Positions 9,975 to 20,942 of a DNA stretch of 64,000 nucleotides are shown here, piece after piece. The stretch comes from Gigantopelta aegis. Its lineage: Eukaryota; Mollusca; Gastropoda; Neomphalida; Peltospiridae. The stretch lies in contig NC_054703.1 of NCBI RefSeq assembly GCF_016097555.1, positions 40,718,130-40,782,129 on the forward strand, given 5' to 3'. How positions within the stretch are numbered: the first letter of the stretch is position 1; every line of letters starts with the position of its first letter. The position numbers and the translations under genes are program-made. The notes under the pieces were generated by a model. The model did not search any database. It was not told the DNA's origin and saw only the letters and a list, made by a program, of their open reading frames with translations.

Positions 9975-10807
9975 ATAGGCCACCACGTCAGCGACGCGTA
10001 GCAGTAGCGGCGCGTATGTCATCAGTAATCGGTTTCTATGCATATACATTGGCAGTGACAGGCCACCACGTCAGCGACGCGTACCAGTAGCGGCGTGTAT
10101 GTCGCCGGTAATCGGTTTCTATGCATATACATTGGCAGTGACAGGCCACCACGTCAGCGACGCGTAGCAGTAGCGGCGCGTATGTCGCCGGTAATCGGTT
10201 TCTATGAATATACATTGGCAGTGACAGGCCACCACGTCAGCGACGCGTAGCAGTAGCGGCGTGTATGTCGCCGGTAATCGGTTTCTATGCATATACATTG
10301 GCAGTGACAGGCCACCACGTCAGCGACGCGTAGCAGTAGCGGCGCGTATGTCGCCGGTAATCGGTTTCTATGCATATACATTGGCAGTGACAGGCCACCA
10401 CGTCAGCGACGCGTAGCAGTAGCGGCGCGTATGTCGCCGGTAATCGGTTTCTATGCATATACATTGGCAGTGACAGGCCACCACGTCAGCGACGCGTAGC
10501 AGTAGCGGCGCGTATGTCGTCAGTAATCGGTTTCTATGCATATACATTGGCAGTGACAGGCCACCACGTCAGCGACGCGTAGCAGTAGCGGCGCGTATGT
10601 CGTCAGTAATCGGTTTCTATGCATATACATTGGCAGTGACAGGCCACCACGTCAGCGACGCGTAGCAGTAGCGGCGCGTATGTCGCCAGTAATCGGTTTC
10701 TATGCATATACATTGGCAGTGACAGGCCACCACGTCAGCGACGCGTAGCAGTAGCGGCGCGTATGTCGTCAGTAATCGGTTTCTATGCATATACATTGGC
10801 AGTGACA
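9975..10807. repeat. 83-bp GC-rich tandem array, 10 copies
   Basis: GGCCACCACGTCAGCGACGC begins units at 9978, 10061, 10144 and then every 83 bp to 10725. The units hold GTAGCAGTAGCGGCGCGTAT and TATGCATATACATTGG and are almost identical (CCGGTAATCG alternates with TCAGTAATCG). CpG density is high compared with the flanks. No coding frame is supported. Confidence 0.96.
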
Positions 10808-11180
10808 GACTAAGCGAGGCGTGACGTGGCTAGGATGCACGTTTTGATCACTTTCCGAGCGATGTTTACGCTCTACGCCACACTATGCTGGCTCTGCACA
10901 TGCACGACAGCAAATAATCGAGGTTTGCAGTAAGCAACATTGAACAATTATTGTACCATAGGCGGATTCAGGGGGTAGAAGTGGGGTGGTTGGGTTGGTG
11001 GTATCATTTCCATCTCATCCCTTAGAAATTTTAAATCATAGGCGACAGATGGGCGCTTCTCTACGCTATAACCTGGATATCGTCTGTCACCAACCAGCTT
11101 AAATTGCAGCCGAGCTAGGCCTTGCTACGTTGAAGTTGCGCGCCACTGACGAGGTAGTCTGTCACCGGCATAATACTAAC
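10808..11180. other. Intergenic DNA, no gene seen
   Basis: No supported frame. It contains GGCGGATTCAGGGGGTAG near 10972, a probable MITE-end relic like the one at 3208. Confidence 0.45.
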
Positions 11181-11966
11181 CTAAAGCAGCCCATACACGA
11201 TCAATTTAATTAACAATAATATTGATACAATATTATTGATGAATATTTATTGGCCACCAACGACGCAGTTATTTACACAATATTTTAAGTCATTTGTCCT
11301 CTAGCCATTGCTCTAAGCTATTGTCTTTGCTTTTGATAAGCTAAAACATAAAAAAGAAAACCATGGTCCAAACAATGGTTAGTGCAGAGAAAAAAGTTTG
11401 GCCATGTTCAACTGCTTAAGGAACTTAGAACAAATTAGCAGGCGTATTATCGATATTTTCTTCGTATGGATGTAATAATAAATCATTATTAAATAATTAA
11501 CATTATATTCATAAAAATACTAAGTTGTCTAATTTTGCATTAATGATGACATCAATAAGTAAATATGAGAAAATGCTTTTGAAAAAAAAAAAGGCCAGTA
11601 AATATAGCAAGAAAACATAATTCAAAGTTAATATATATTTTAATAAAAATAAAAGAAATAAAGCAGACAGTGGATTGATAATTTTATTGATGTTATATTT
11701 ATAAAGAAGAAGAAATTTTCTCTCCTTTTCTTTTTTCTGCCTGGACATGTTTATCCTTAGATGACTGGCTTCAGAATGAAATAGTGTGCAATAATTTGAC
11801 AAAGTGCCATCAACGACACACTAGTATTGAGAAACCTTCAATAAATATCTACCGATGTTTGATTCTGTCAATATATTGTGACAGTCAAAAACTTGCTTCA
11901 ATATCACACACTAATGATCAATAATATTGTACATTTTTATAATTGATCGTGTATGGGCTGCTTTAG
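11181..11966. mobile_element. 786-bp MITE-like element
   Basis: CTAAAGCAGCCCATACACGA with TCAATT at the left is exactly matched in reverse at the right end (GTATGGGCTGCTTTAG). The next 20 bases also match with changes around AATATTATTGAT. The interior is AT-rich with no credible protein. No clear target-site duplication is visible, so the superfamily is unknown. Confidence 0.85.
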
Positions 11967-12304
11967 TACAACAGAGTAATAACACTAGTTAAATTTAGAA
12001 AACAGGGGATTACAAAATAACGAAGTTCAAACTGGCGGACGGGAAGACTTGTTGAAAAAAAACCCACCACTGATATGAATAGGAATCTTCAAACAACAAA
12101 AATACATAAACACAACTTATAAATACACTTTCTACTGGCTCGGTGATTAAAAAAAGGTTTAGTAGACGCAATGATGAACTTAGATGGAACATGATTATCA
12201 GAGGCCACAAAACACAACCTTCCTGCTCCCCAGCTGTGTATGTGCCACTTTTACCAAAGCAAATAACTTTTAAAATACTAAGATTAGACCAAAACAACAG
12301 GCGA

Positions 12305-12360
12305 CAAAGGCTACGTATTCCGACAAAAGGCTACGTATTCCGACAAAGGCTATGTACTTC
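12305..12360. repeat. 19-20-bp triplication inside LINE remnant
   Basis: GGCTACGTATTCCGACAAA occurs twice and GGCTATGTACTTCG once, in direct succession, at the start of the LINE remnant. Confidence 0.8.
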
Positions 12361-13190
12361 GTTCTGGCAAAAGCAAAAGATCGTCATCTATCAATAGAGT
12401 GTAAACTCAAAATGTTTGACTCGATGGTTCTACCAATATTATTATATGGTAGTAAAATATGGGTATTCGAAAACAACGACATCTATAACTCTGTACAAAT
12501 CAGTTTTATTAGACATATTCTTCCTGTAAAAAATCCGACTTCATTTTTCATGTTATAGAGTGAACTTCGTAGAATTCCAGTCGAGTTGACTATCCACAAA
12601 CGATTAATTTGTTATTCGGCACGAGTTATCTCAGGGAAACAATCTAAACTATCTCTATTATTATACAAATCAATGATGGAACTAACTATAACTGGATTGC
12701 TGCTGTTAAAATTATTTTAGATCACCTAGGAATGAGTAATATATGGCTATCACAAACCTTTCCATCTGTAAAATGGCTAACAACAAATTAGCATAAGACA
12801 AAACGACCAGTATTTACAAACATGGAAAAATAATATTTCAGAGTCATCGAGAGGTAAAACCTACGAATATTTCAAAGAGCAACTAATTTTTGAAAATTGT
12901 CTTAATATTATTCCTGAAAATTATGGACCGTTATGATAAAATTTACGACTTCTAACCATTATTTACCTGTTGAGACTGGACGTTAGAGTACAGTTCAATT
13001 AGAAGATAGACTTTGTACTATTTGCGATGAAAACTATATAGGAGACGAATTTCATTATTTATTTACTTATTTACGTCCATATTATTATATCCGACAAAAT
13101 ATATATAAATTGAGAGAACTCATGAGTAGTAAAAGAATAAGCACACCTAAAACATTTAGCTAAATTCGTGAAAATAAGTTTTCAAGTATT
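12352..13190 (+). pseudogene. LINE reverse transcriptase C-terminal remnant
   Basis: The first frame (12352-12558) contains LSIECKLKMFDSMVLPILLY and GSKIWVFEN, the region after the palm domain of many non-LTR reverse transcriptases. Further on, in broken frames, RLCTICDEN and DEFHYLFT (about 13008-13070) match the cysteine/histidine-rich tail of such proteins. Stops and frameshifts are many. Upstream endonuclease and palm domains are absent, so this is a 5'-truncated, decayed copy. Sequence to about 13880 may be its 3' untranslated region. Confidence 0.75.
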
Positions 13191-13505
13191 TAAACGCCTA
13201 TAACAACAACAGTATCCAACAACAACCAAAATTACAATTCATTAACCAGTTAATGAAACTAAAGGTCAACATACAACTATACTTGATATATTTTAAATCA
13301 TATTACATTATTTTACGTCTTTAGTGTTAATTTATGAAACTTTATTTTTTTTTACATCTAATCTTACACGTTTATAAAAATTTAAATGCACTAAATATTG
13401 ATATCTATATATTATAATATCAAGAAATGTAAAGTACACAGTTGAAACTGAAATATTCTGAATAATTATATTTTACAATATATCTCTACTCTGTTACATC
13501 ACGGA

Positions 13506-13715
13506 ATGTATCTATATTGTTAATACACATATCTCTATAATGTAATATCATGTATTTATATTGTTATTACACATATCTCTGTAATGTAATATCATGTATT
13601 TATATTGTTATTACACATATCTCTATATAATGTAATATCATGTATTTATATTGTTAATACACATATCTCTGTAATGTAATATCATGTATTTATATTGTTA
13701 ATACACATATCTTTA
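13506..13715. repeat. ~46-bp AT-rich minisatellite, 4-5 copies
   Basis: ATGTAATATCATGTATTTAT plus ATTGTTAATACACATATCTC repeats with small length changes. It lies in the probable 3' region of the LINE remnant. Confidence 0.88.
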
Positions 13716-14029
13716 GAAGTTAATACTATGTAGTTTTTGTATTTGTCTCCATATATGTACCAAGCAATGTATACCTATTATTTGTACCCTCCTGTTAACC
13801 ATCTTGTCAAACTCAGAATATGTATGTTCCTTTTACGCCGTTGCATAACGGCCTGGGTGTAAACATGTTCTGTTCGATTCTGCAATGTGCAGGCAGGTAT
13901 GACTTGTAAATGATGATTTGGAATTCAATCATAAAACCAAACAAAATAATTTTTAAAAAGAGATTTTTTGAAAAAAAAAATTGAAATATTAGTTATGGAG
14001 AACTGGCTGGAAGGAGTAATAACCCTATG

Positions 14030-14116
14030 AGCCCAGATCGATCGTGCATCAGCCGAGCGCTGTACCAGATCGATCGCGCATCAGGCGAGCGCTCTACCAC
14101 TGGGCTACGTCCCGCC
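14030..14116 (-). mobile_element. SINE H1-head fragment, partly duplicated
   Basis: Reverse complement of the H1 head: GATCGATCGCGCATCAGGCG, GCTCTACCACTGGGCTACGT. Just before it a second, shorter copy of the same stretch (GATCGATCGTGCATCAGCCG) appears, so the head is partly duplicated. The core and tail are missing. Confidence 0.82.
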
Positions 14117-14708
14117 CAACTTGTAGAACATCCATTCATAGATAATATTTAGTGTTAAGTGTTAATAATTAAGAGTTCGAAGTGACACTGTCGCCACAAA
14201 ATCATGCGACAGGCTCACAGATAGGCGGTCTATCTCGGACAACATCCGTGTCTGGCACTAAAAGTACTGACTGTTGAAGCGTATAACCTTACTTCTCTTG
14301 TCAGGCATGTGTGCTGCAAATTGTACACGGGTGTGTACTACTACGAGCGAATGTTTTTTTTTTGGCAGGTTGGGTCATGCTCCACTGGAAATTACACTGA
14401 AAACAACTTTGTTGCGAGCAGTACACCTTGAAGACATGATTAACTAGCTTCACGCAGACTTTCTCATAACGAATACATTCAACATACAAACAAAGATGTC
14501 GGATTTATAAAATCTAATGATACAGGCAAACCTGTCCTAGCGGCCACTGTAAATTCTATATAAAAAATTATTGTCGCTGTTGACAAAGTCCAACAAATAA
14601 ACGATCTTCACACCTTGACGGGTACTAGCACCCATTCAGTCCGCCATCTCCTTTGTGCATCAATTAAGAAATCCGACTGGAATGCATCTAATTGCCTCTG
14701 GGTGATCT
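14117..14708. other. Intergenic DNA, no gene seen
   Basis: A reverse frame at 14301-14489 has a few cysteines but no family I recognise, no splice context and ordinary base composition. It is not called. Confidence 0.4.
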
Positions 14709-14710
14709 AA

Positions 14711-14824
14711 ACTTACCATTGGCAGATTAACCCACAAGGACGATACTCTGCATGGTGCAGTAATTAAACTTACCATTGGCAGATTAACCCACAAGGACGA
14801 TACTCTGCATGGTGCAGTAATTAA
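14711..14824. repeat. 57-bp tandem duplication
   Basis: ACTTACCATTGGCAGATTAA to GCATGGTGCAGTAATTAA occurs at 14711 and again at 14768, identical by eye. Confidence 0.93.
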
Positions 14825-14874
14825 ATGAAAAAAGAAGACAAACTTTTGAGCGAATGAATTCCAAACGTCTACAT

Positions 14875-14972
14875 TAGTACGTTGTAATTACATTTTATTA
14901 TTTCTAGAGAAGGCGACATGTGAGACAGGTTAATTTCTTTTAGAAAACTGAAGAGCACACATCCATCAATTA
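14875..14972 (+). repeat. 98-bp direct repeat A, left copy
   Basis: TAGTACGTTGTAATTACATT through GCACACATCCATCAATTA is repeated in the same orientation at 18431-18528 with one visible mismatch (CTAGAG versus CTAAAG). The two copies sit exactly at the outer edges of inverted repeats B and B'. Both copies begin and end with TA. Confidence 0.95.
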
Positions 14973-15412
14973 TTATCCTGTTCAATTATTTAGACCCAAA
15001 GTTTTTTGCAAATGTTACGTTTATTTCCTATTCGATATTTGTTTTCTTTGCATTTACATGAAAACAAACCCAAACCCCGACAGGTTGTATATACAAATCA
15101 TCATATAAAATGCACGAAGTTGACTTAATTCCACTTTTTAAAAATCTCTGTGTCTTTTGAATGCACGTTATTTCTCCTATAAATAACTAAGGTCATTTGC
15201 ATATCAAAAGCATCATTATATAGTGCGTTTCAAACTAATGTTCGGTTCTATCGTCCTATCCGCACAAATCGTAGTATGACCTATATTTAAAAAAATATCT
15301 GTAAACATAAAGCAGGCGCGGATTCAGGTTCAAGTGACAAAACCTCAGTTTGAAAAAAAAATATGTATCAAATATTATAATTATATTGTCAGATACACAA
15401 GCGCGCGCGCTG

Positions 15413-15415
<3 letters not shown>

Positions 15416-15494
<79 letters not shown>
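15416..15494. repeat. (GA)n microsatellite
   Basis: About 39 GA dinucleotides. A SINE tail follows at its 3' side. Confidence 0.97.
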
Positions 15495-15495
<1 letters not shown>

Positions 15496-15496
15496 G

Positions 15497-15545
15497 TCAT
15501 TTATGTAACGACGCACTCAACATATTTTAATCTATGGTTATATGG
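15497..15545 (-). mobile_element. SINE T1-tail fragment, reverse
   Basis: TAACGACGCACTCAACATAT and GGTTATATGG are the reverse of the T1 end. Only the tail is left next to the GA tract. Confidence 0.75.
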
Positions 15546-15641
15546 TTATAGAGAGAGAGAGAGAAGAATATGGTATGCATGCGATTGGTGGAGGTGTGAC
15601 CCTCTGCACAACCCCAACCCCACTTAAGGCTTCTTTTGTAT

Positions 15642-15970
15642 ATGGAGCGGCTCGTAGCTCAGAGGTAAAGCGTTCGCTCATGGTAGGTCGACTGATCGAT
15701 CCCACATGGTGGACCCATTGGGTTGTGTCTAGTTCCAGCCTGTGCACCACAACTGATGTATAAAGGTTGTGGTATGTGCTATCCTGTCTATGGGATGGTG
15801 CATATAAAACGTCCCTTATTGCTTATCAAAATTGCTTATCGGAAACAGTGGCCCATGTGGCGGTAGCGAGTTTCTTTCTCACTGTCATAATGCTCCTTAA
15901 CGGTTTTGTCTGACGCCACATAAACGTATATCAAATGCGTTGAGTGTGTCGTTAAATAAACATTTCTCTC
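15642..15970 (+). mobile_element. Full-length SINE, diverged H1 head, T1 tail
   Basis: Head GGCTCGTAGCTCAGAGGTAA with B box ACTGATCGATCCC, core GTGCACCACAACTGATGTAT, and T1 tail ACGCCACATAAACGTATATC to GTCGTTAAATAAACATTT. Its many changes show it is older than the other copies. Confidence 0.85.
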
Positions 15971-16123
15971 GTATGTATGTGTAGTCTATATGCATTTCTA
16001 GTCGATTAGTTTATAGGTTGTTAGGTTGTTTGATAGTGAATGATATGGAAATAAATAGTTTTTGGTGTTAAAGAGTTCATGCATACATTGAAGTAATACT
16101 CCTGATGGGTATGGAGAAATAAC

Positions 16124-17466
16124 TTAATCAGTCGACGAACTAATTTCTTCATCACTATCTTCGTTAAGGGGGACTATCACACGGGGTATTTTATTTCTTA
16201 TAAAACTATTTTGTTTTCTAAAATCTTCTTCGATCTTTATTACATGTTTAACTGCGTCAGAGAAGTGTGTAGGTGTGACAGAGTTCAATGCATGTGCAAG
16301 TTCTCTTCGCACCGTGGTCATTTTACCATCATTATGACGAGCTATGTGCCCTTTGACTTGACTCCAGATCAGTTCTATCGGATTGAGTTAAGAATGTCTT
16401 GGCGGCAATCTTAGACACAAGTGCCCATGGCGTTCAGCAATATCATCAGTAACAAATTGCTTTGCACATTTGTTACTTTTCACAAGTTCATAAAGAACTG
16501 GCTTTGTCATGTTACTCTCAAAAGGTATATTTTTGCTTCGTAGCCACGACTGAATTTCTTCCTTTTTAGCGTTTAGTGCAGGACATCGTGTAATCTCAGT
16601 TAATTTGTTGTGGTAGCTTGCGTTATCCATGACGATAACAGAAGGTTCTGGTAGAGAAGGCATAAGTTGTTCTTCAAACCAGTTGATGAAATTTTCATGA
16701 TTCATCTCACCATGATAGTCTCCGTCTGTTTTTGTAGCCTCAAAGATCAATTCACAGCCATCTATCACAGTCAGCATGACAAATAATAAGTCTTTTTCCC
16801 TTCCCAGTCACCGAACAGAGTTTAGGAACTCGATCAGCAGCGTCTGATTTCGGCAGGTGATTGGCGGTACTTGTGCCCGGGTGATATCTGTCCAGTGGTG
16901 GGATGTTGTGTGGTTGACATTCACCCAGGTCTCATCTTGATACACTATTAAATACCCCTGTTCTCGTAAACTGGATATTTCATGGAGATAGGACAGTCTC
17001 CTGTCTGATATATTGGCGTCCAAAAAATCACTTTTCCGGTTGTAGACATATGTTGGTATTTACAATCGAGGTCATGAAGTGTTCTTCGTAAAGTAGATAT
17101 GGATATGTTGATTCCACATTCCTCCCTTAAAGCCACGTTAATCTTATGTAATGTAGGTAATTCGCCCTCTCTATAAAATCTGTATACTCGTCTAATAACA
17201 TCTTTATCAAATAAATCGATGAGTTTTCGGTCGCGTTTTTTAACAGTGATTTCTGTGCTTGGATTCGTAGAGCTTAGATTTTTCACAGTTCTTTTTGCTG
17301 TTATAACCGAAACTTTAAGTGCAGCGGCAACTCGATCGACAATTCGATAAGAAGCATACCTAGGTCTACCGCGCTGATATTCATCTTCAAAATAATCGAA
17401 AACGTTCTTAATACACGATTTTACATCAACTGAAGTGTTTTTCGATTTACCCATATTTTTCCTCAA
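16124..17466 (-). pseudogene. IS630/Tc1/mariner-like transposase, DD(83)E type, decayed
   Basis: Read on the minus strand from 17466, the N-terminal part has a helix-turn-helix-like stretch (ASYRIVDRVAAALKVSVITA). The catalytic part has VYQDETWVNVNH (first D), SVIVMDNASYHN (second D) and LNPIELIWSQVKGH (E). About 83 residues separate the second D from the E, much longer than the 34 of Tc1 and close to the DD82E group called Sailor (from memory). Breaks: a frameshift near 17030, two compensating shifts near 16770-16830 marked by a TGA, and a TAA just before LNPIE. Full length would be about 447 residues. Confidence 0.85.
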
Positions 17467-18193
17467 ATAACAATAACAAGAATGTCGACTAATACATTTT
17501 CAGTGAATTTATATACCCTACCTAACTTGTATTTTACATGGTTTACACATTGCTACAATAGCACGTGCAGTTATAGATCGAAATAATGATATCGTATTTT
17601 GAACATTCAGGGCTGTGTCTGCGGGATGAAAAAGTGGTTGAACCCATACGAGTCCGAACAACAGCCCTTTGGTTTTTCGCATTACAAATGTAACACCCAA
17701 CCCCCAAACCCCAGCCCCTAGCACCACCCTAAATACTATATATATATATATACGTATGAGTTCCCAATTTAGAGGCAAATTAAATAACATTTGTATTATT
17801 ATTTGATGTTGGTGGCCTTTGACATTTTAACACCCCCCCCCCCCCCACCCGGTCTTCTGGGTCCGGCCCTGCATTAAATTTATTTATAAATTTGGAAAGT
17901 ACATTCCTGCGGTGTGTGAGGTGATTTGTGTTTATTACTGTGCTACACCTCAGTTGTGTTAGGTTAGGTATGGTATGCTAATATATAATTGATATAATAA
18001 AATAAAAATACATAATACATTAGCTAAATTTATTAAATGTAATGCACCTACAAGAAAGGGTTACATGTTCTGTTTGTTTACATCTATGTTTAACGGAAAG
18101 ATTAGACAATGCTGTTACACACTGCAAAACAATAATAACCTTGATTTAGTGAAACAAGCTATAATGGCCTTCACGTAGCCTCAGATCCCAATG
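17467..18193. other. Interior of the 3.46-kb element, no gene seen
   Basis: Largely AT-rich. It contains a poly-C run at about 17832-17846 and, at 17862-17870, TCCGGCCCTG followed by CATTAAAT, which resembles the right end of the hAT-like MITE at 45762-45942. No left partner was found. Confidence 0.5.
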
Positions 18194-18430
18194 TTTTGAT
18201 ATGCAAATGACCTTAGTTATTTATAGGAGAAATAACGTGCATTCAAAAGACACAGAGATTTTTAAAAAGTGGAATTAAGTCAACTTCGTGCATTTTATAT
18301 GATGATTTGTATATAAAACCTGTCGGGGTTTGGGTTTGTTTTCATGTAAATGCAAAGAAAACAAATATCGAATAGGAAATAAACGTAACATTTGCAAAAA
18401 ACTTTGGGTCTAAATAATTGAACAGGATAA

Positions 18431-18528
18431 TAGTACGTTGTAATTACATTTTATTATTTCTAAAGAAGGCGACATGTGAGACAGGTTAATTTCTTTTAGA
18501 AAACTGAAGAGCACACATCCATCAATTA
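18431..18528 (+). repeat. 98-bp direct repeat A, right copy
   Basis: Second copy of the 14875-14972 sequence, starting directly at the outer end of B'. One mismatch is seen. Confidence 0.95.
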
Positions 18529-18663
18529 GCATTTCAGACGGTAAAAGAAAAGAGAAAAACCCAAACAAGTTAGTTCTTTATTGCGTTTAGCTTTACAGCT
18601 TAATGGCATAAAAACAGGGTTGAACCTATAAATGAATATATATACGTATATACAACAGTGCAG

Positions 18664-18842
18664 CGCAATGGTGGAGAGTGACTTTAACATGTACGCCGAT
18701 ATTGTTAAGCTATAATTAAAATCGCAATGGTGGAGAGTGACTTTAACATGTACGCCGATATTGTTAAGCTATAATTAAAATCGCAATGGTGGAGAGTGAC
18801 TTTAACATGTACGCCGATATTGTTAAGCTATAATTAAAATCG
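18664..18842. repeat. 59-bp tandem repeat, 3 copies
   Basis: GCAATGGTGGAGAGTGACTT begins units about 59 bp apart, near 18665, 18724 and 18783. The units run to TTGTTAAGCTATAATTAAAA and look identical. Confidence 0.95.
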
Positions 18843-18882
18843 CATGTAGTATAGTAGAGCAATATGGACCATACAAGTTGCA

Positions 18883-19972
18883 CTTGTATTCAGCGGTCAC
18901 TTGTCTTACGCGGTCACTTGTATTCAGCGGTCACTTGTCTTACGCGGCCGCTTGTATTCAGCGGTCACTTGTCTTACGCGGCCGCTTGTATTCAGCGGTC
19001 ACTTGTCTTACGCGGTCGCTTGTATTCAGCGGTCACTTGTCTTACGCGGCCGCTTGTATTCAGCGGTCACTTGTCTTACGCGGCCGCTTGTATTCAGCGG
19101 TCACTTGTCTTACGCGGCCGCTTGTATTCAGCGGTCACTTGTCTTACGCGGCCGCTTGTATTCAGCGGTCACTTGTCTTACGCGGTCGCTTGTATTCAGC
19201 GGTCACTTGTCTTACGCGGCCGCTTGTATTCAGCGGTCACTTGTCTTACGCGGCCGCTTGTATTCAGCGGTCACTTGTCTTACGCGGCCGCTTGTATTCA
19301 GCGGTCACTTGTCTTACGCGGCCGCTTGTATTCAGCGGTCACTTGCCTTACGCAGCCGCTTGTATTCAGCGGTCACTTGTCTTACGCGGTCGCTATTCAG
19401 CGGTCACTTGTCTTACGCGGCCGCATGTATTCAGCGGTCACTTGTCTTACGCGGTCGCTTGTATTCAGCGGTCACTTGTCTTACGCGGCCGCTTGTATTC
19501 AGCGGTCACTTGTCTTACGTGGCCGCTTGTATTCAGCGGTCACTTGTCTTACGCGGTCGCTTGTATTCAGCGGTCACTTGTCTTACGCGGCCGCTTGTAT
19601 TCAGCGGTCACTTGTCTTACGCGGTCTCTTGTATTCAGCGGTCACTTGTCTTACGCGGTCACTTGTATTCAGCGGTCACTTGTCTTACGCGGCCGCTTGT
19701 ATTCAGCGGTCACTTGTCTTACGCGGCCGCTTGTATTCAGCGGTCACTTGTCTTACGCGGTCGCTATTCAGCGGTCACTTGTCTTACGCGGCCGCTTGTA
19801 TTCAGCGGTCACTTGTCTTACGCGGCCGCTTGTATTCAGCAGTCACTTGTCTTACGCGGCCGCTTGTATTCAGCGGTCACTTGTCTTACGCGGCCGCTTG
19901 TATTCAGCGGTCACTTGTCTTACGCGGCCACTTGTATTCAGCGGTCACTTGTCTTACGCGGTCGCTTTTGAC
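18883..19972. repeat. 34-bp minisatellite, ~32 copies, open in three frames
   Basis: The unit is CTTGTATTCAGCGGTCA plus CTTGTCTTACGCGGCCG, two related 17-bp halves. Because 34 is not a multiple of three and the unit lacks stops, all three forward frames stay open for 356-383 codons with the same rotating peptide (for example YSAVTCLTRP, FSGHLSYAAAC). Three equally open frames argue against selection for a protein. Most units carry the NotI site GCGGCCGC; two units lack 3 bases (CGCTATTCAG). Confidence 0.96.
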
Positions 19973-20344
19973 TACTCAGGTTTCTGGCATGTTTGATGGT
20001 ACTGGGTTAATATAACTTCTTTTTGCCTATTTTATTATTTTAGATTATACATTCAAATCTCCCTCCTGTTAAAAACTTAGCCCTCTCAAACCTTTGAAAG
20101 AGAAGTGACTTTGCTCTATGATTTTGACCTCACGTGAGGCCTGTATATATAATAAATCTGAACATACATTTAGACTGAACAGTTACTGATTACCTTCAAA
20201 TGCATTTTTTTATTTGTAACATCAAATTATGAGAGTGCCGATACCAGCTGCATTTTGATGTATCATGCACGTTTCTAAATCTGCGAGATATTCCTTACAC
20301 AATTTGACGATTGTCTGTATGAGTAACGTTGTTAATTTTCTGTT
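19973..20344. other. Intergenic DNA, no gene seen
   Basis: AT-rich sequence with no supported frame, array or RNA gene. Confidence 0.5.
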
Positions 20345-20400
20345 GGAGGACAGCAAAACGTGCTCTAGTGGTGCCGTTAAACATAACAAACCTTTAAGTT
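20345..20400 (+). mobile_element. SINE T2-tail fragment
   Basis: ACGTGCTCTAGTGGTGCCGT and TAAACATAACAAACCTTTAA match the last part of the T2 tail only. Confidence 0.6.
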
Positions 20401-20546
20401 TATGGTGCGATAATTTTTTGTGAATTAAATGCATCCTGTGTTACAGATCCTTTTATTTTCTGTTTCTAAATCAATTAAAGGTTGTTTTGTTTCCGTTTCA
20501 ATCCTACTCAATATGGGGGCCACGTTTCTAAACCCCCTTCAATCAA

Positions 20547-20868
20547 AGTTTATTTTGTTTAACGACACCACAAGAGCATATTGATTTATTAATCATCGGC
20601 TATTGGATGTCAAACATTTTGTAATTCTGACATATAGTCTTAGAGAGGAAACCCACTACATTATTTCCATTAGTAGCATGGGGTCTTTTATATGCACCAT
20701 CCCACAGTCAGACAGGATAGCACTTACCGTGGCCATTGATACCAGTAGTGGTGCACTGGCTGGAACAAGAAATAGCCCACTGGGCCCACCGACGGGGATC
20801 GATCCCAAACCAACAGCGCTTCAAGCGAGTGCTTTACCACTGGGCTACGCCCCCCCCCCCCCCCCCAC
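20547..20868 (-). mobile_element. SINE, H1 head and T2 tail, reverse, in segmental duplication
   Basis: From the T2 tail (TTTAACGACACCACAAGAGC) to the H1 head with B box GGGATCGATCCC and GTAAAGCACTCGCTTGAAGC (reverse). It ends in a poly-C run. It shares private changes (CACTACATTATTTCCATTAG, CAGTCAGACAGGATAG) with the SINE at 34096-34318, so both descend from one insertion that was duplicated with the following gene. Confidence 0.9.
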
Positions 20869-20925
20869 ACACACCTTGAATCACTGATTGTACTAACGGC
20901 TGTTTTGTTTCATCTTTTATTTATT

Positions 20926-20937
20926 TTTGTTTTCAGT
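20926..20937 (+). promoter_or_regulatory. Probable 3' splice site before fucosyltransferase-like gene 1
   Basis: TATTTTTGTTTTCAG, a pyrimidine-rich tract ending in CAG, stands five bases before the ATG. The same arrangement precedes the paralog. It suggests a 5' untranslated exon further upstream, not identified here. Confidence 0.55.
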
Positions 20938-20942
20938 GCAGA

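Larger units (their letters stand above)
14973..18430. mobile_element. 3.46-kb element with 237-bp inverted repeats
   Basis: B (14973-15209, from TTATCCTGTTCAATTATTTA) and B' (18194-18430) are perfect reverse complements except for one base, as read by eye. TA lies immediately outside both ends, fitting an IS630/Tc1/mariner-type insertion. The interior carries a SINE, a GA microsatellite and a decayed reverse-strand DD(83)E transposase. Near-identical ends with a decayed interior suggest recent mobilisation in trans, gene conversion between the ends, or a segmental inversion that only looks like a transposon. Confidence 0.75.

Noticed and set aside
11509..11802. Hydrophobic 97-codon reverse frame
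   Set aside because: AT-rich MITE interior; Leu/Phe/Tyr richness is composition-driven.
18864..20015. Three overlapping 356-383-codon frames as genes
   Set aside because: All three frames are equally open because the 34-bp unit lacks stops; no codon bias or domain.
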